This document shows positions 33,972 to 45,499 of a stretch of DNA of 64,000 nucleotides, piece by piece. Each line of letters begins with the position of its first letter. Positions within the stretch are counted from its first letter, which is position 1. The stretch is from Poa pratensis (Eukaryota > Streptophyta > Magnoliopsida > Poales > Poaceae). The position numbers and the translations under genes were made by a program. The stretch spans positions 47,830,968 through 47,894,967 of the forward strand of contig CAMZMU010000027.1 in assembly GCA_947311845.1 (NCBI GenBank), in the 5' to 3' direction. The notes beneath the pieces were generated by a model. It was not told the origin of the DNA. It worked only from the letters and a program-made list of their open reading frames with translations, and did no database searches.

Positions 33972-35000
33972 GATGCATGGCCCCCAAGTCTCAAACCGGC
34001 CAGGCGAGTCTCGTAACAAAATACGAACACGTATAATTAATTAGAGTCCAGTGACAATTCTAGTCACAAGCTCCACAATTTTGATTACTAAAACACACAA
34101 ATTTCTTCTGGAACTGGTAAAATGACGAAAGAACAAGTTTTGGATATATTTGTGCAGTTTGGCATGCAATTCAATTCTCAGTAATGCGACTTTAACACAT
34201 CTCTCTCCTTGCTCAGAGCACGTGTTTGAATCATCATTGGCGATGCTATCTTTTTATTTTAACAAAATGTGTTCCTACATTCATGAGAATTGCCAAGATT
34301 ATTGCTAGAAAAAAGAAAATTGATTTTTTTTAGAAAAAAACATCATCTGTGAAATGTTCATCTATTTCAATGAAAAAGCCCCACCAGATAGTGAGAAAAA
34401 GCAATTTGGTTCTAATAAAAAAAACATTTTTTCAATAAAATGGTAAAATAAGTTACATAATTTTGTGAAATATGCTATGTGATCTTAATTAATATTGCGC
34501 GAGATCAATAAGATTTTTGGGGATTCAACAAAAGAAGAAAACCACGCTCCATGAAGACAAAATCTAAACTTGACCTCGTTTCTTAGTACCTCTGTTCCTA
34601 GTTAGTGGGCACGTGCGAAGCACGTCTTAATTATTGACCAATTTAAACTTAATATAAAATAATTTTATTCGGTGTGGTGAAGTTGCTCGAGTTGTATTTT
34701 CATGAAACTACATTGTGGTCAATGTTGCTTCGTAGATAATATTGTTCAAGCAGATTTGCTTTGTGTTTCGTTAATTAGAGATGCAGTCACTTTATATCTT
34801 GGTGAAAAGCTGCCAAAAAAGGCATATTTATATTAAGGGGTACTTTGAAATGATGTTTCTACCTGAATCAATCGCGATATAAACTGAAAATGATTGATAT
34901 AGTATTATGAAACTTCTGACAGCTGGTTACTTACTGTGAATACTCAAAACTTACAACCGAATGACAACTTAAGTGAAGCAGATATCTCACTTAAAAATTG
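33972..35000. other. 3' flank of copy 3
   Basis: Noncoding, matching 8529-9547 of block A. No separate gene was seen. Confidence 0.7.
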
Positions 35001-35573
35001 AAATGGTCTTACATAAATATTCTGAAGTAAAATATTATCATCAATTTTTTTATTAACACAGGGAACACTTGTTACAACTACTATTGCCGAGAGGCACAAA
35101 AATCATTAAATATATTGGAATTGTCCAAAATCTTCTGATTAATCGAAATAAACACAAATCAACCAAGTAATCTGATTGACACCGGAGATTGCATAAAAGA
35201 CTCTTCAGCAATAACTATACCATTAGACATTGTTGGCTGATGAACCAAGTGCAAGGACACCGGGGCTAGGCGGCTAGCAGTGCCACCCATCATCAGCGTT
35301 GCCTGCTTAAATTTCATCCTCACTTGACCATCACAGACCAAGCTTAATTTTCAACTCTGACCGCCAAATAGTTAAGAGTTTGATGGCCATATTCAACAAA
35401 ATAATTGTTTGTTTCAGCACGTAATTGGAGCCTGAACCCTGCTAAAAATGCATGAAATCATTGAAGCCACAATTGGGATGCAAAATTGCAAAAAAAGAAA
35501 TATGACAATTCTTTCCAAGAATACTATTTTCTGAAAAGGGTTTAGATCTAACTGTTATGAATTTTGAAAAGAT
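35001..35573. other. Unassigned sequence right of block B
   Basis: No recognisable gene or element end. A 60-codon minus frame (35341-35159) is unassigned. Confidence 0.5.
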
Positions 35574-35583
35574 AACTTGGAGT

Positions 35584-35931
35584 ACTCTTTTTTTATAGAA
35601 ATGGGAGCCTCGCCCCAGCTAAAGGTGAAAATCAACCTCCAGGCCGTGGTGCCATTGCGGAGGCCCTGTGGCTCTGGTGCAGTAAGCTCCCGGCGTCTCA
35701 CCCAAGTGGTTCGTCCTCGGCGGTGATGCGTTCGACTGCGCCATCCTCGACAGATCGGTGGAGAAGGAGCTGGACCTGATCGCTTTTTCTTTTTCTTCTG
35801 AGGTCCTCGGTGCAAAAAGTATGCCCTATTTTGTAATTTTATTTTTCCTGCTGGGCTTATTTGTAAAATGTACTCCACCGCTGAGTAATGGAAGCTTCTA
35901 GGCCCATTTGGGCCTTCCCCTGTTAAAAAAA
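35584..35931. mobile_element. Short non-LTR retrotransposon insertion with 10-bp target duplication
   Basis: AACTTGGAGT flanks the segment on both sides (35574-35583 and 35932-35941). The right end is a run of nine A (35925-35933, merging with the target duplication), and the left end carries TTTTTTT, so either strand could hold the tail. At 348 bp with no intact frame it is a SINE or a 5'-truncated LINE. Some GC-rich internal sequence looks gene-derived but is not identifiable. Confidence 0.7.
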
Positions 35932-35941
35932 AACTTGGAGT

Positions 35942-36898
35942 GCGTCTCCCTAGTCGCTAGCAGGCTGTTGGATACACGGAGATGAGGGAGTGAGATCCAA
36001 CTACGACGGAAGAGGAGAGTGTAGCGACGACGGCCGCAAGGGTCGACCGGGGCGACGCTTTGCTGCTAGTTGCGCAGTCTAGCCATGCCCTGCCGCCGGA
36101 ACTGTAGAGGCAGGACGACCCCTCAGTCCGCTGACAATAACGCGGTATTCATCATGGCGCATTGACAACATCGCAAGGGCGTAGTCGCGTCACATATCAA
36201 AAGAGTAGGCATGCAAGTTGGTGATTCGCGGCGCATGGAGATCGGTTGGATTCGTTGAAAAGGATAATGGAGCATGGAGGACCAGGTCGTGCAAGGTCCG
36301 CACCATGGCCGGTCGCCACCGGGTCCTCGCACGTCCGCCGGGTCCAGGCAGCCAACCAGCACCCTTGGGACATGCCCTCCTTCCCAGCTGGCCGGTATCT
36401 TTACTATTATGTGGGAGTTCGTACGTTGGTACGTCAACTGGCAGAATTTTCTGCCATCCTTCGTCCGCTCGCACGACCGCTCGCACATGGGCCAAGGCCC
36501 AAAGAATCCATCCCTCGCGACCCGGCGACCCCCTCTCTATCGTGCGCCTCCACCCCAATCTGCTTCGATCCCTGTCGATCTAATCGCTCCGCCGCGCCCC
36601 TAAGCGCAATCGGTGGTGTCCGTGTTCCTCCTCTCCCTACTTTCTTCTTCCTGCCCCGCGCCATCCGCCGTCGGCCTGTCCGCAACCGCGCCGCCATTCT
36701 CGGCCTGTGCCTCTGCTTTCCACATCCCCGCTCCGGCGTCCCGCCTCTCATCGGCAGTGCAACGCTCCGGCCGAGGGCTGCTATTCTCCCCCACCAGGTC
36801 ACTGCAAGCGCACCACGCGCCGCCGTCCTGCCCAGTCTTGGAGGAGGACGAGATGTGCCGCCGGCGCACTGGGGCGGGTCTTCATACAGCTATCCGTG
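35942..36898. other. GC-rich unassigned region
   Basis: Long open frames exist on both strands, the longest 36246-37082 plus with 278 codons. They overlap, shift into one another, and show no domain, which is what high GC alone would produce. It could be decayed promoter and exon sequence of the kinase fragment that follows. Confidence 0.4.
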
Positions 36899-36969
36899 CT
36901 GGAGTCCGCTACCGGTGGCTTCTCCGACCACAACTGCTCCGTCGCGGCGGCTTTGGCCCCGTCTACAAG
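36899..36969 (+). pseudogene. Receptor-like kinase N-lobe scrap (glycine-rich loop)
   Basis: LESATGGFSDHN (from 36899) is followed, after a one-base frame change, by LRRGGFGPVYK (36937-36969). Together they match the start of plant receptor-like kinase domains, LxxATxxFSxxNxLGxGGFGxVYKG, where the glycine loop binds ATP. The invariant lysine region and everything after it are absent; the following sequence is unrelated GC-rich DNA. Such scraps are often carried by transposons. The subfamily cannot be fixed. Confidence 0.55.
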
Positions 36970-37694
36970 GCAAGCAGATCGCGAGCTCTGCCCTCTTGGT
37001 CGAGGAGGGAACCCGCTGCCGCGTCGAGTCGTGTAGCCTAATCAGCGACTATGGCTCCAAGCCCGTCTTCATGCAGAAGTAGCAGCAGCGTCAACGGCGT
37101 ACAACATCCTCGTCGAGGCCAGGAACATCGCGAAACGGCAGCAAGGGGATCTCACCCAGCTCATCTCCTAGAAAGACGACGATGTCCAGGTGATCTCTTG
37201 TGGGGAACGTTGTTTGTAAATTGCAGTCTGAACATTGTTACTATGTCGTCAGAATGTTGTTTGTAAATTGCAGCAGGTAGAAATAAGCTGGTGCAGTGCT
37301 GATTTGAGTAATACTTTCTTCTGTAATGGTCAGCTAGGTATTATTTTAAGACAGGTAAATGTATATCAATTTGGGGTTTACTATGAACATGTATTCTATG
37401 AGTTTATAACTGAAGTGCGTTAAAAATTGTGTGCTTGATGCTTGAAAACTAGAAGTGGTTATATTTCTTCTGATATGTATTTGAAACATTTGCAGTTGCA
37501 GTAGATTATATACAATTTATATAATTAACAAGTACGTTGCATGTATGTTCTACCACCATTTTCATTTATTTTTGCTATTTATATATTGATACTCCAGACA
37601 TATTTAAGTTTTCTATTTGTGCTATGGATGGATTTCTAGATGAGCTTTGTCCAATTGTCTATCAAGTAACTGTAGGTATGTGCTATGGCAGGTG
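36970..37694. other. Unassigned sequence with a small direct repeat
   Basis: GTTGTTTGTAAATTGCAG occurs at about 37209 and 37256. Otherwise AT-rich and without recognised genes. Confidence 0.5.
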
Positions 37695-39225
37695 TGCACA
37701 CTACCGATGGAGCTGATGCATGTAAGGGAGATGTTGGAGTGAGATCTCTGATTGCTGGCACTGTAACAACACTTTCACGATTAATCAAAGGTACAATTTC
37801 AGAATTGTCGCTGATAAAGATAAAGCAATCTGGTGATTATTTTTTCTTGAACAACATATAATGTTTGTGGTTTCAACTTTCAACTTCCAGTTATCAATTT
37901 TCTATTCCCGTGTATGATTTAGACATAGGGATACTAGAGTGGAAATGAGAATGGGTAGGATGAAATATTTGTCGTCGTAATCAAGATAGAACTGACAGAG
38001 ATAGGATAGCACATTCAGGCACAATCAACCAGCTATCCTTGATGCTTACTGATATTTCATAGTCACTCGGGGTGAACTACAAGAGATGTATATGCATAGT
38101 TATAACTTATAATTTTGTATGTCTACTAGAGCATTTAAATTCTCTAGGAAAAAAGAAGCATATGAGAGGGTATGTTGTAATATGTGCAGATGCAAAGAAG
38201 TTATGCAAGCGTATATATTTACATGAGTATTTTGCAATTACAATTCTTCTTAAATTACAGAAAAAACTATATACAAAATGTTGCTTTATTTTCCGTTCGA
38301 ACATGCTCATACTTTTGCGATTAAGTTTGCTCATACACATATCATAACATCTTTATATCTCTGATTTTCTATTTGAGATTTTACATGCACAGTCATTATT
38401 GCCACCGGGAGAGAATGCCACCCCATTACATACCATTCGATCAATTACCTTGAGATTCGTGCATGGCAGAATGATCTGTCTGGGTTCTTACAAATTATGC
38501 GTGAGTTTCGTAATCCGTTTTTAGTACTAGCTAATTATCCGCGAGGATGTCAGTCTCGGTCAGCGGATTGTAGCAGGCATGCAACTTTACATAGGTAGGA
38601 AGTACGGATGGTTTGCTTGGTGATGAAATGCATGCAGGTTCGATGGTCAAGGACATTATTTTATTGGGATTATTTCTCCACTCTAACATTTAGTCTTTGA
38701 CTACTTTGGGCAGCACACTGCTATCACACGTCGTTTAAGCTTTGAAGACAAAGCTGGCCATGGTAGGAGTAGTACCGAACAGCGTACTGCTTAGTGTGTC
38801 AGCAACAACATTAAGTGCGTTCCAAACAAAGCTACAACTATATGCCTAAAAATGGGACTGTTATAGGCCAGTAATTTTAGGACAGTGCTGCCAAAGTGTA
38901 CAGGGATTGTTACAGAAGATTAAAGATGGAATAGCTAATTGGAAGGTTAATGGTTTAGAGGGCACCAATCCCAATGCCGCATCCAACGGTGTAGAGGGGG
39001 GGGGGGGGGGGGGGGGGGTATTCTCTCCGGGTGGTATAACTACACATTTGGTGTACATGTTTATATATTTCTGTTCGATTATGATTGGCTTTACCTGGCT
39101 CTTGAAGTTGTCTTTTGGCATGGGAATCCTAAGAGTTTCAGTGCTTGATTAAAAGTTTAGGCATCCCCTCTTGAATACCTATAACTAGGTGAACTAATTA
39201 CAAGTTTGCATAATTTATTTGCAGG
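37695..39225. other. Mostly noncoding; possible decayed exons
   Basis: Two stretches look exon-like. One is 37692-37790 (acceptor GGCAG, frame GVHTTDGADACKGDVGVRSL, donor AAAG|GTACAA). The other is 38391-38500 (acceptor CACAG, donor TGC|GTGAGT). Neither is identified. A poly(G) run lies at 38996-39018. Confidence 0.3.
38996..39018. repeat. Poly(G) run of 23 bases
   Basis: Uninterrupted G homopolymer. Together with the 26-G run at 21897-21922 it is a place where length is likely to be misassembled. Confidence 0.9.
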
Positions 39226-39510
39226 TCTATTGTTTCTTACAGTAATAGTCCCCTACCAAATCTTGAAGTGGTGGCATTGTCAATGGTACTGGAAAAAAAA
39301 TGCTATGATACGTTTGGAGGATATCAGAGTTCAAATTCATGGTATGTATGTTGCTATGATAGTGATGTCTTTGAATAGTATGAAAATTCACAGGGTAGAA
39401 GATTTTCTCGTACCAATTCTAATTGTAAGTATCGTAGATCTCACGAATGGCCATATTGTATGACTGAAGCTATAATGTCTGGTTTACACAGTGCTTTGGG
39501 CCGTGGGTAG
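39226..39510 (+). pseudogene. Unidentified decayed coding stretch
   Basis: After an acceptor-like TTTATTTGCAG|GTC the frame is open for 95 codons up to TAG 39508-39510, interrupted only by one TAG at 39376-39378. It reads SPLPNLEVVALSMVLEK early and SHEWPYCMTEAIMSGLHSAL near the end, compositionally like a real protein with cysteines and aromatic residues. I do not recognise the family. A single stop in otherwise coherent sequence suggests an old exon of a gene or transposon protein. Confidence 0.35.
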
Positions 39511-39852
39511 ATCTTTTTCCTTATCTTGTATTTGTGAATTTGCTCTCTATGTGAGGACGTGTAGAACTACGCACACTGAATGAAAGGTTATCTTTTATGA
39601 CCCAAACAATATATTTCTCTTCACACGACAGGTTTTAAGAATTCAGGAATGTGGGAATTCTTTTATCTTTAATTGTGAAGCTTGATATGATTAGGCAAAA
39701 CTTACAATGCAAACAAGGCATATAGTTGCCTAGACTCACTGGACGGAGAGCAAAAGGATCTACTATCCCTCCTATTGCGACATGTCTCATGGGATTGTTT
39801 ATGTTGAATCTTGAGGGGCAGCTCATCGGCAAGACCCCCATGTTGTACCTTA
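39511..39852. other. Unassigned sequence abutting Element 1
   Basis: A minus-strand frame of 88 codons (39901-39635, crossing into the LTR) contains MRHVAIGGIVDPFALRPVSL but has no recognised domain. The boundary with the truncated LTR is at about 39853. Confidence 0.4.
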
Positions 39853-40593
39853 AAAATGTCATAGACATGATAACACAATAATCAACTTGACATAGTATCA
39901 ATATTCATCGGATCCCAGCAAACACAACATGTAGCATTACAATAAGATGATCTTGATCATGATAGGCAACTCACAAGATCTAAACATGATGGCACAAGTG
40001 GAGAAGACAACCATCTAGCTACTGCTATGGACCCATAGTCCAAGGATGAACTACTCACACATCACTCCGGAGGCGGGCATGGCGATGTAGAGCCCTCCGG
40101 TGATGATTCCCCTCTCCGGCAGGGTGCCGGGAAGAGCTTCAGAACCCCCGAGTTAGGGTTGACGACGGCGGCGGCAGCGAATTTTCGGGAAATGCTCGGT
40201 GTTTTAGGGTTTTCGCGTCTGGGGAATAAATAGGCGAAGGGGCGATGTCGGCGGATGCCGAGGGGCCCACCTCACGTGGTGGCGCGGTCCCCCTGGCCGC
40301 GCCGCCTATGGTGTGGCCACCTCGTGGCTCCACTTCGTCTCTCCTTCGGACTCCGTGTACGTGTTGAAAAATAGGGACTTGGCCTTTTGTTTCGTGCAAT
40401 TCCGAGAATATTTCCAGAAGTAACTTTCTGAAACCAAAAACAGCAGAAAACAGGGAACTGGCACTGTGGCATCTTGTTAATAGGTTAGTCCCAGAAAATG
40501 CATAAAAGTGATAAAGTGTATATAAAACATGTAGCAAATGGTATAATATAAGCATGGAACAGCAGAAATTATGGATACGTTGGAGACGTATCA
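39853..40593 (-). repeat. Element 1 3' LTR, truncated
   Basis: Matches 46340-47077 of the other LTR at roughly 96% by eye, with several indels. It begins (minus strand) TGATACGTCTCCAACGTATC at 40593. The LTR part corresponding to 45500-46340 is missing. Confidence 0.9.
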
Positions 40594-40612
40594 AGCATCC
40601 CCAAGCTTAGTT
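40594..40612 (-). other. Polypurine tract of Element 1
   Basis: Minus-strand AAGCTTGGGGATGCT sits immediately before the 3' LTR, the site where plus-strand DNA synthesis is primed. The same AAGCTTGGGG core precedes the LTRs of Elements 2 and 3. Confidence 0.85.
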
Positions 40613-43234
40613 CTACTCGTCCTCGAGTAGGTAAAACGATAACAACAAATAATTTCTGAGGAGACATGCTTTCACACAATCTTGATCAATATATTGCAAG
40701 GCTCATGTCATGAATGAAGTGACTCAAAGCAATGATCTATAGTTTGCTAACAAATAGATAAAGAGTAAACAATGAATCATATAAGCAAAAACTTTTCATG
40801 AATAGTACTTTCAAGACAAGCATCAAAAAGTTTTGCATAAGAGGTAACTCATAAAGCAATAGATTCAAAGTAAAAGGCATTGAAGCAACACAAAGGATGA
40901 TTAAGTTTCAGCATTTGCTTTCAACTTGTAACATGTATATCTCATGGATAGTTGTCAACATAAAGCAATATAACAAGTGCAATAAGTAAATATGTAAGAA
41001 TCAATGCACACAAAGTTGACACAAGTGTTTGCTTCTAAGATAGAAAGGAGTAGGTAAACTGACTCAACATAAAGTAAAAGATAGGCCCTTCGCAGAGGGA
41101 AGCAGGGATTAAATCATGTGCTAGAGCTTTTTAAGTTTTCGAAAGCATATAGAGAGCACAAAATAAGTATTTGAGAGGTGTTTGTTGTTGTCAACGAATG
41201 GTAGTGGGCACTCTAACCCCCTTGTCAACCAGACTTTCAAGAGCGGCTCCCATGAAGGACGTTATCTCTACCAGCAAGGTAGATCATCCCTCTTCTCTTT
41301 TGTTTACACATGTATTTTAGTTTCTTTATAGATGACACTCCTCCCAACCTTTTGCTTACACAAGCCATGGCTAACCGAATCCTCGGGTGCCTTCCAACAT
41401 TCACATACCATGGAGGAGTGTCTATTGCAAAATTAAGTTGCTTACTGATAAATCAGGGCAAAACATGTGAAGAGAATTATTAATGAAAGTTGTAATTAAT
41501 TGGGGCTGGGCACCCCGTTGCCAGCTCTTTTTGCAAATTATTGGATAAGCGGATGTATATGCCACTAGTCCATTGGTGAAAGTCTGTCAGAAGTAAATGA
41601 CAAGATTGAAAGATAAAACACCACATACTTCCTCATGAGCTATAAAACATAAAAATAATAAAGTTTTGAATAGTTTAAAGGTAGCACATGAAATATTTAC
41701 TTGGAATGGCAGGAAATACCACATAGTAGGTAGGTATGGTGGACACAAATGGCATGGGTTTTGGCTCAAGTTTTGGATGCACGAGAAGCATTCCCTCTCA
41801 GTACAGAGTTTAGGCTAGCAAGGTTGTTTGAAGCAAACACAAGTATAAACCGGTACAGCAAGAATCACATAAAAACATATTGCAAGTATTATAAGACTCT
41901 ACACTGTCTTCCTTGTTGCTCAAACATTTTACCAGAAAATATCTAGACCTTAGAGAGAACAAATATGCATCCCAAGTCTCAACAAGCTCTACGGTAGTTC
42001 TCCACTACTAGGCTTTAACTACATGATGCAAGAGCTTAAACATGATCTACTTGAGAGCTCAAAACAATTGCAAAGTCAAATCAAAACAAGACAATGATCT
42101 ACAAGAATGCATATGTCTTTTCCAATACCAACTACTACATGTAGCATTTTCTTTCTTCCAAACAAACACCAATCAATTTATTTAAACATAAACTCTCCAA
42201 ATGATAATATAATGCAGCAAGAGAGTATTTATAAACAAGTGCTAACAGCTCGAAGAGATGCATGAAAAACAGGAGCTAAAAGCACTGCAGTAGCTAGTTA
42301 AGAATACTCAACAAATATAAGTGAAGAACATGAGTATTCACATGAAAAAGCGGAGCGTGTCTCTCTCCCACACAAGGATTGCTAGGATCCGAATTTATTC
42401 AAACAAAAACAAAAATAAAAAACACACAGACGCTCCAAGTAAAGCGCATAAGATGTGAAAGAATTAAAATATAGTTTCACTAGAGATGACCTGATAAGTT
42501 TGTTGATGAAGAAGGGGATGCCTTGGGCATCCCCAAGCTTAGACGCTTGAGTCTCTCTGAATATGTTGGGATGAACCACGGGGGCATCCCCAAGCTTAGG
42601 CTTTTCACTCTTCTTGATCACATAATATCACCCTTCTCGCTTGATCCTTGAAAACTTCCTTCACACCAAACTCAAGACAGTTCTCATTAGAGGGTTAGTG
42701 CATAATCAAAAATTCTCATATTCTGTAATGATACAATCAATCCCAAAGCTTCTGGACATTAGCTACAGCCACCAATGCTTTGTGGAGCAAAGAAATCCAC
42801 ACAAACACAGTAAAAGAGCGAATGCAAAACAAAAGGCAGAATCTGTCAAAAACAGAACAGTCTGGAATGACGAATTTTTTCGAGGCACTTAAGTTGCTCA
42901 GATGGATCTGGCCTAAAATAATGAAAGTTGCGTACATATCTCAGGAATATGCGTGATTTTTTCAGAATTTTTTGAATTTTCTACAGGGAGATAAGCTCAA
43001 ATCCGTGACAGCTAAAAATCTGTCACTGCGCAGAAATCCAAATCTTGCATCAACTTTCAATATAGAACTTTACTTGGCACAACATTGCGATAAAATAAAG
43101 ATACAAAGGAGTTGCTACAGAAGTAAAAAATCCTTGACTCAAAGAAAACAAAAATAACAGCAAATAAAAACGATGGGTTGTCTCCCATAAGCGCTTTTCT
43201 TTAACGCCTTTCAGCTAGGCGCAGAAAGTGAAAA
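40613..43234 (-). other. Long noncoding 3' region of Element 1
   Basis: About 2.6 kb between protease and polypurine tract with no recognised gene, where pol would be expected. It includes a block (41040-41422) that matches, as reverse complement, 62893-63215 of Element 3, with a conserved inverted-repeat fold. Confidence 0.7.
41334..41422 (-). other. Conserved inverted-repeat structure, Element 1 copy
   Basis: GACACTCCTC (41334-41343) pairs with GAGGAGTGTC (41413-41422), and inside it CCGA/TCGG (41375-41378 with 41383-41386) forms a small hairpin. The same fold occurs in Element 3 with a different hairpin loop. Confidence 0.7.
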
Positions 43235-45317
43235 TCAAGTGTCAAGAGAAGAAGCATCAACATCATAACTTGCTCTAACAATAGAGTCAAAAGGTAACTT
43301 CATTCTCTTCCTAGGGAAGTGTTCCATACCTTTCTTGAGAGGAAATTGGTACCTTATATTACCTTCTTTCATATCAATGATGGCACCAACAGTTCGAAGA
43401 AAAGGTCTTCCCAAAACAATAGGACAAGATGCATTGCATTCAATATCCATAACAAAAAATCAACGGGGACAAGGTTATTTTACGTAATAAAAACATCATT
43501 AACTCGCCCCAAAGGTTTCTTCATAGCATTATCAGCGAGAAAAACATCCAAATAACAATGTTCCAAAGGTGGCAAATCAAGAATATCATAAAGCTTCTTG
43601 GGCAAAACTGAAATACTTGCACCAAGATCACACAAGGCATTGCAATCAAAATCATTCACCTTTACCTTAATGATGGGTTCCCAACCATCTTCTAATTTCC
43701 TAGGAATAGAAGCTTTAAGTTTCAACTTCTCCTCCCTAGCTTGCAAAAGAGCATTTGTAATATGCTTTGTAAAAGCCAAATTAATAGTGCTAGCATTGGG
43801 ACTTCTAGCTAATTTTTGCAAGAACATAATAACTTCAGAGATGTTACAATCATCAAAATCAAAATCATTATTGTCAATGGTGGTGGAACCATTGTCTCCA
43901 ATAGTTTGAAAAATTTCAGCACTTTTATCAGAAAAAGTTTCAGCAGTTTTAGGCAATTTCAAACGCTTTGCAGAAGTAGTAGAGACATTACCAACACCAA
44001 TAACATTACCATCAATAGTAGGAGGCTTACTAGCATGTGAAACATTAGCATTACTAGTGGTGGTGATAGTACAAACTCTAACTATACTATTCTCTTTTTC
44101 AAGTTCTTCCTCTTTTTCCCACCTAGCATGCAATTCAGCCAACATCCTAATATTATTATCAATTCGAACTTGGATGGCATTTGCTGTAGCAAATGACTTA
44201 TATCTTTAACTTCATTAGGCATAACTTTCAGTTTTAGAATTTCAACATCATGAGCAAGACTATCAACTTTAGAAGCAAGACATCAATTTTTTCAAACTTT
44301 TCCTCAACAGTTTTATTGAAAGCTTTTTGTGTGCTAATAAATTCTTTAAGCATAGCTTCAAGATCAGAGGACACACTTCTATTGTTGCTGTAGGAATTAC
44401 CATAAGAATTGCCATAACCATTTGAAGGATAAGGCTTATAATTGTTGCTACCAAAATTATTCCTATAAGCATTGTTGTTGAAGTTTTGTTTTTAATGAAG
44501 TTTACATCAACATGCTCTTCTTGAGCAACCAATGAAGCTAAAGGAACATTATTAGGATCAACATGAGATCTACCATTCACAAGCATAGACATAATAGCAT
44601 CAATCTTATCACTCAAAGAGGAGGTTTCTTCAACAGAATTTACCTTCTTACCTTGAGGAGCTCTTTCGGTGTGCCATTCGGAATAGTTGATCATCATATC
44701 ATCAAGTAGCTTTGTTGCTGCACCTAAAGTGATGGACATAAAGGTTCCTCCAGAGGCTGAATCCAATAAGTTCCTTGAGGAAAAATTTAATCCTGCATAA
44801 AAGGTTTGGATGATCATCCAAGTAGTCAGTCCATGAGTGGGACAATTCTTCACCAAAGATTTCATTCTTTCCCAAGCTTGAGCAACATGTTCATTATCAA
44901 GTTGTTTAAAATTCATAATGCTACTTCTCAAGGATATAATCTTAGCAGGAGGATAATATTTCCCTATGAAAGCATCTTTGCATTTTGTCCAAGAATCAAT
45001 ACTATTTCTAGGCAAAGAAAGCAACCATTCTTTAGCTCTTCCTCTCAAGGAGAAAGGAAAAAGTTTCAGTTTTATAATATCCCCATCCATATCCTTATAC
45101 TTTTGCATTTCACAAAGTTCAACAAAGTTATTAAGATGGGCAGCAGCATCATCAGTACTAACACCAGAAAATTGCTCTTTCATAACAAGATTTAATAGAG
45201 CAGGTTTAATTTCATAAAATTCTGCTTAGAAGCAGGTGGAGCAATAGGAGTGCATATGAAATCATTGTTGTTTGTGCTAGTGAAGTCACACAACTTAGTG
45301 TTCTCAGGAGTACTCAT
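43235..45317 (-). pseudogene. Element 1 gag and aspartic protease polyprotein, frameshifted
   Basis: The ATG is at 45317 (MSTPENTKLCDFTS). After a one-base shift near 45220 the capsid region reads MKEQFSGVSTDDAAAHLNNF, LFPFSLRGRAKEWLLSLPRN and AFIGKYYPPAKIISLRSSIM, the Retrotrans_gag pattern, to about 44500. A further shift then leads to a linker rich in Asn and Gly, and to 44145-43480, where CDLGASISVLPKKLYDILDL is the retropepsin-type active site. SCPIVLGRPFLRTVGAIID (43420-43360) is the second conserved protease block, reached after an in-frame TAA and another shift near 43465-43480. Several shifts lie in runs of T. The protein would assemble particles and cleave itself; as read it is dead. 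No polymerase follows. Confidence 0.85.
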
Positions 45318-45473
45318 TTTGAAAAAAAAAAAACGAATTAAACAAGTAACTAATTTTTTTGTGTTTTTGATAAAGAGAGCAAACAAGACTAAATAAAAAT
45401 AAACTAAGCAAGACAAATAACAAAGTAAAGTGATTGGGTGTGAGAGACTCCCCTTGCAGTAGCAATGATGATT

Positions 45474-45491
45474 TCCCCGGCAACGGCGCCA
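45474..45491 (-). other. Primer-binding site of Element 1
   Basis: Minus-strand TGGCGCCGTTGCCGGGGA begins 8 bases after the LTR end at 45500. The same site (TGGCGCCGTTGCCGGG) follows the 5' LTR of Element 3. Confidence 0.85.
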
Positions 45492-45499
45492 GAAAGACT

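Larger units (their letters stand above)
30282..35000 (+). repeat. Segmental duplication block B (contains ubiquitin-like copy 3)
   Basis: Colinear with 4321-9547 and nearly identical. It lacks ~510 bp present in block A at 8019-8528; the junction GCATGGCC|CCCAAGTCTC lies at about 33980-33985. Block B ends at ACTTAAAAATTG (35000), after which the sequence is unrelated. Confidence 0.9.

Noticed and set aside
36246..37082. 278-codon plus-strand frame
   Set aside because: GC-rich sequence open in several frames at once, no domain, and the only recognisable protein (kinase loop) is in other frames.
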